Source: Desulfobacterales bacterium (GTDB taxonomy: Bacteria; Desulfobacterota; Desulfobacteria; Desulfobacterales; C00003060). From it: a stretch of 5,005 nt of DNA. The stretch is from positions 1 through 5,005 of the forward strand of contig JAUWMM010000185.1 in the NCBI GenBank assembly GCA_030613145.1, written 5' to 3'. Below the pieces are notes generated by a model. That model made no database searches, was not told the origin of the DNA, and saw only the letters and a program-made list of their open reading frames with translations. The position numbers were made by a program, and so were the translations under genes. This document shows positions 4,718-5,005 of this stretch, piece after piece; within the stretch, counting starts at the first letter, position 1, and each line of letters opens with the position of its first letter.

Positions 4718-5005
4718 ATGGATTATGAATTCTTTATGTCAAAGGCGCTTGCAGAGGCACACAGGGCGATGAGTTTGGGAGAATTCCCGGTTGGCTGTGT
4801 GATCGTGTATGAAAACAGGGTCATTGTCACCGGAGCACGGCACCAAAGCGTTCAAGACGACCAAAACGAGCTGGACCATGCTGAAATGTTGGCGTTGAGG
4901 AAGTTGGTTGATATAGAGGGAAAAATCGACAGAGAAAAGGTAACCATTTTTTCAACACTGGAACCCTGCCTTATGTGCTATACGGCAATCATTGTAAACG
5001 GCATA
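4718..5005 (+). CDS. TadA/cytidine-deaminase-superfamily nucleoside deaminase, 3' truncated by window
   Basis: The 96 residues present contain the zinc-deaminase signature: H54-A55-E56 in LDHAEMLAL, with His as zinc ligand and Glu as proton shuttle, and P83-C84-x2-C87 in LEPCLMCYTA, supplying the two cysteine ligands. The N-terminus (MSKALAEAHRAMSLGEFPVGCVIV) matches the COG0590 group, which contains TadA, the enzyme that makes inosine at tRNA position 34. However, the TadA-typical Asn-Arg pair and DPTAHAE run before the histidine are replaced here (RHQSVQDDQNELDHAE), so a free-nucleoside or nucleobase deaminase is equally possible. The ATG at 4718 follows a GGAGAAGAAG purine block (4701-4710). 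The gene is preceded by a leader that contains the C/G-run repeat if the 4484-4513 promoter is used. The last roughly 50-60 residues lie beyond the right edge. Confidence 0.85.
   Translation, partial: MDYEFFMSKALAEAHRAMSLGEFPVGCVIVYENRVIVTGARHQSVQDDQNELDHAEMLALRKLVDIEGKIDREKVTIFSTLEPCLMCYTAIIVNGI

Noticed and set aside
1..5005. tRNA, rRNA, CRISPR array or transposase gene
   Set aside because: No cloverleaf, rRNA-like stretch, regularly spaced repeat array or transposase motif was seen on either strand.

Overview
The window looks like chromosomal DNA from a dissimilatory sulfate-reducing bacterium, most likely a Desulfobacterota (deltaproteobacterial) member. The main evidence is the left edge, where the minus strand carries the first 56 codons of aprB (adenylylsulfate reductase beta subunit), with its ferredoxin-like cysteine pattern and a very strong Shine-Dalgarno site. 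The taxonomic placement is an inference. AprB also occurs in sulfur oxidisers, but the long palindromic intergenic repeats seen here are, from memory, common in Desulfobacterota.

Layout from left to right: aprB (1-170, minus, running off the edge); a 533-bp divergent intergenic region with a candidate aprB promoter, a long leader and a cluster of small palindromes; a YkgJ-type cysteine-cluster protein (704-1453, plus); a palindromic intergenic repeat (about 1481-1711); a short-chain dehydrogenase-like protein with altered catalytic residues (1767-2588, plus); a second inverted repeat (about 2644-2738); the truncated N-terminus of an ABC-transporter ATPase (2760-2987, plus); a convergent two-gene unit on the minus strand, read right to left as a dGTPase-like HD phosphohydrolase (4339-3245) followed by a small acidic unknown protein (3241-2999); a divergent intergenic region with back-to-back candidate promoters and a third, C/G-run repeat (4532-4614); and the 5' part of a TadA/cytidine-deaminase-superfamily gene (4718-5005, plus), running off the right edge.

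The genes do not form one pathway. AprB belongs to sulfate respiration, the dGTPase and deaminase to nucleotide or tRNA metabolism, and the SDR and YkgJ proteins have no assignable substrate. The window reads as a housekeeping region with a decayed transporter gene and three different structured intergenic repeats. I see no mobile element with a transposase, no CRISPR array, no tRNA or rRNA, and no convincing new multi-gene system. The points most worth checking are the SDR with a substituted tetrad, the long aprB leader with its divergent Cys-cluster neighbour, the small protein tied to the dGTPase, and the repeats.
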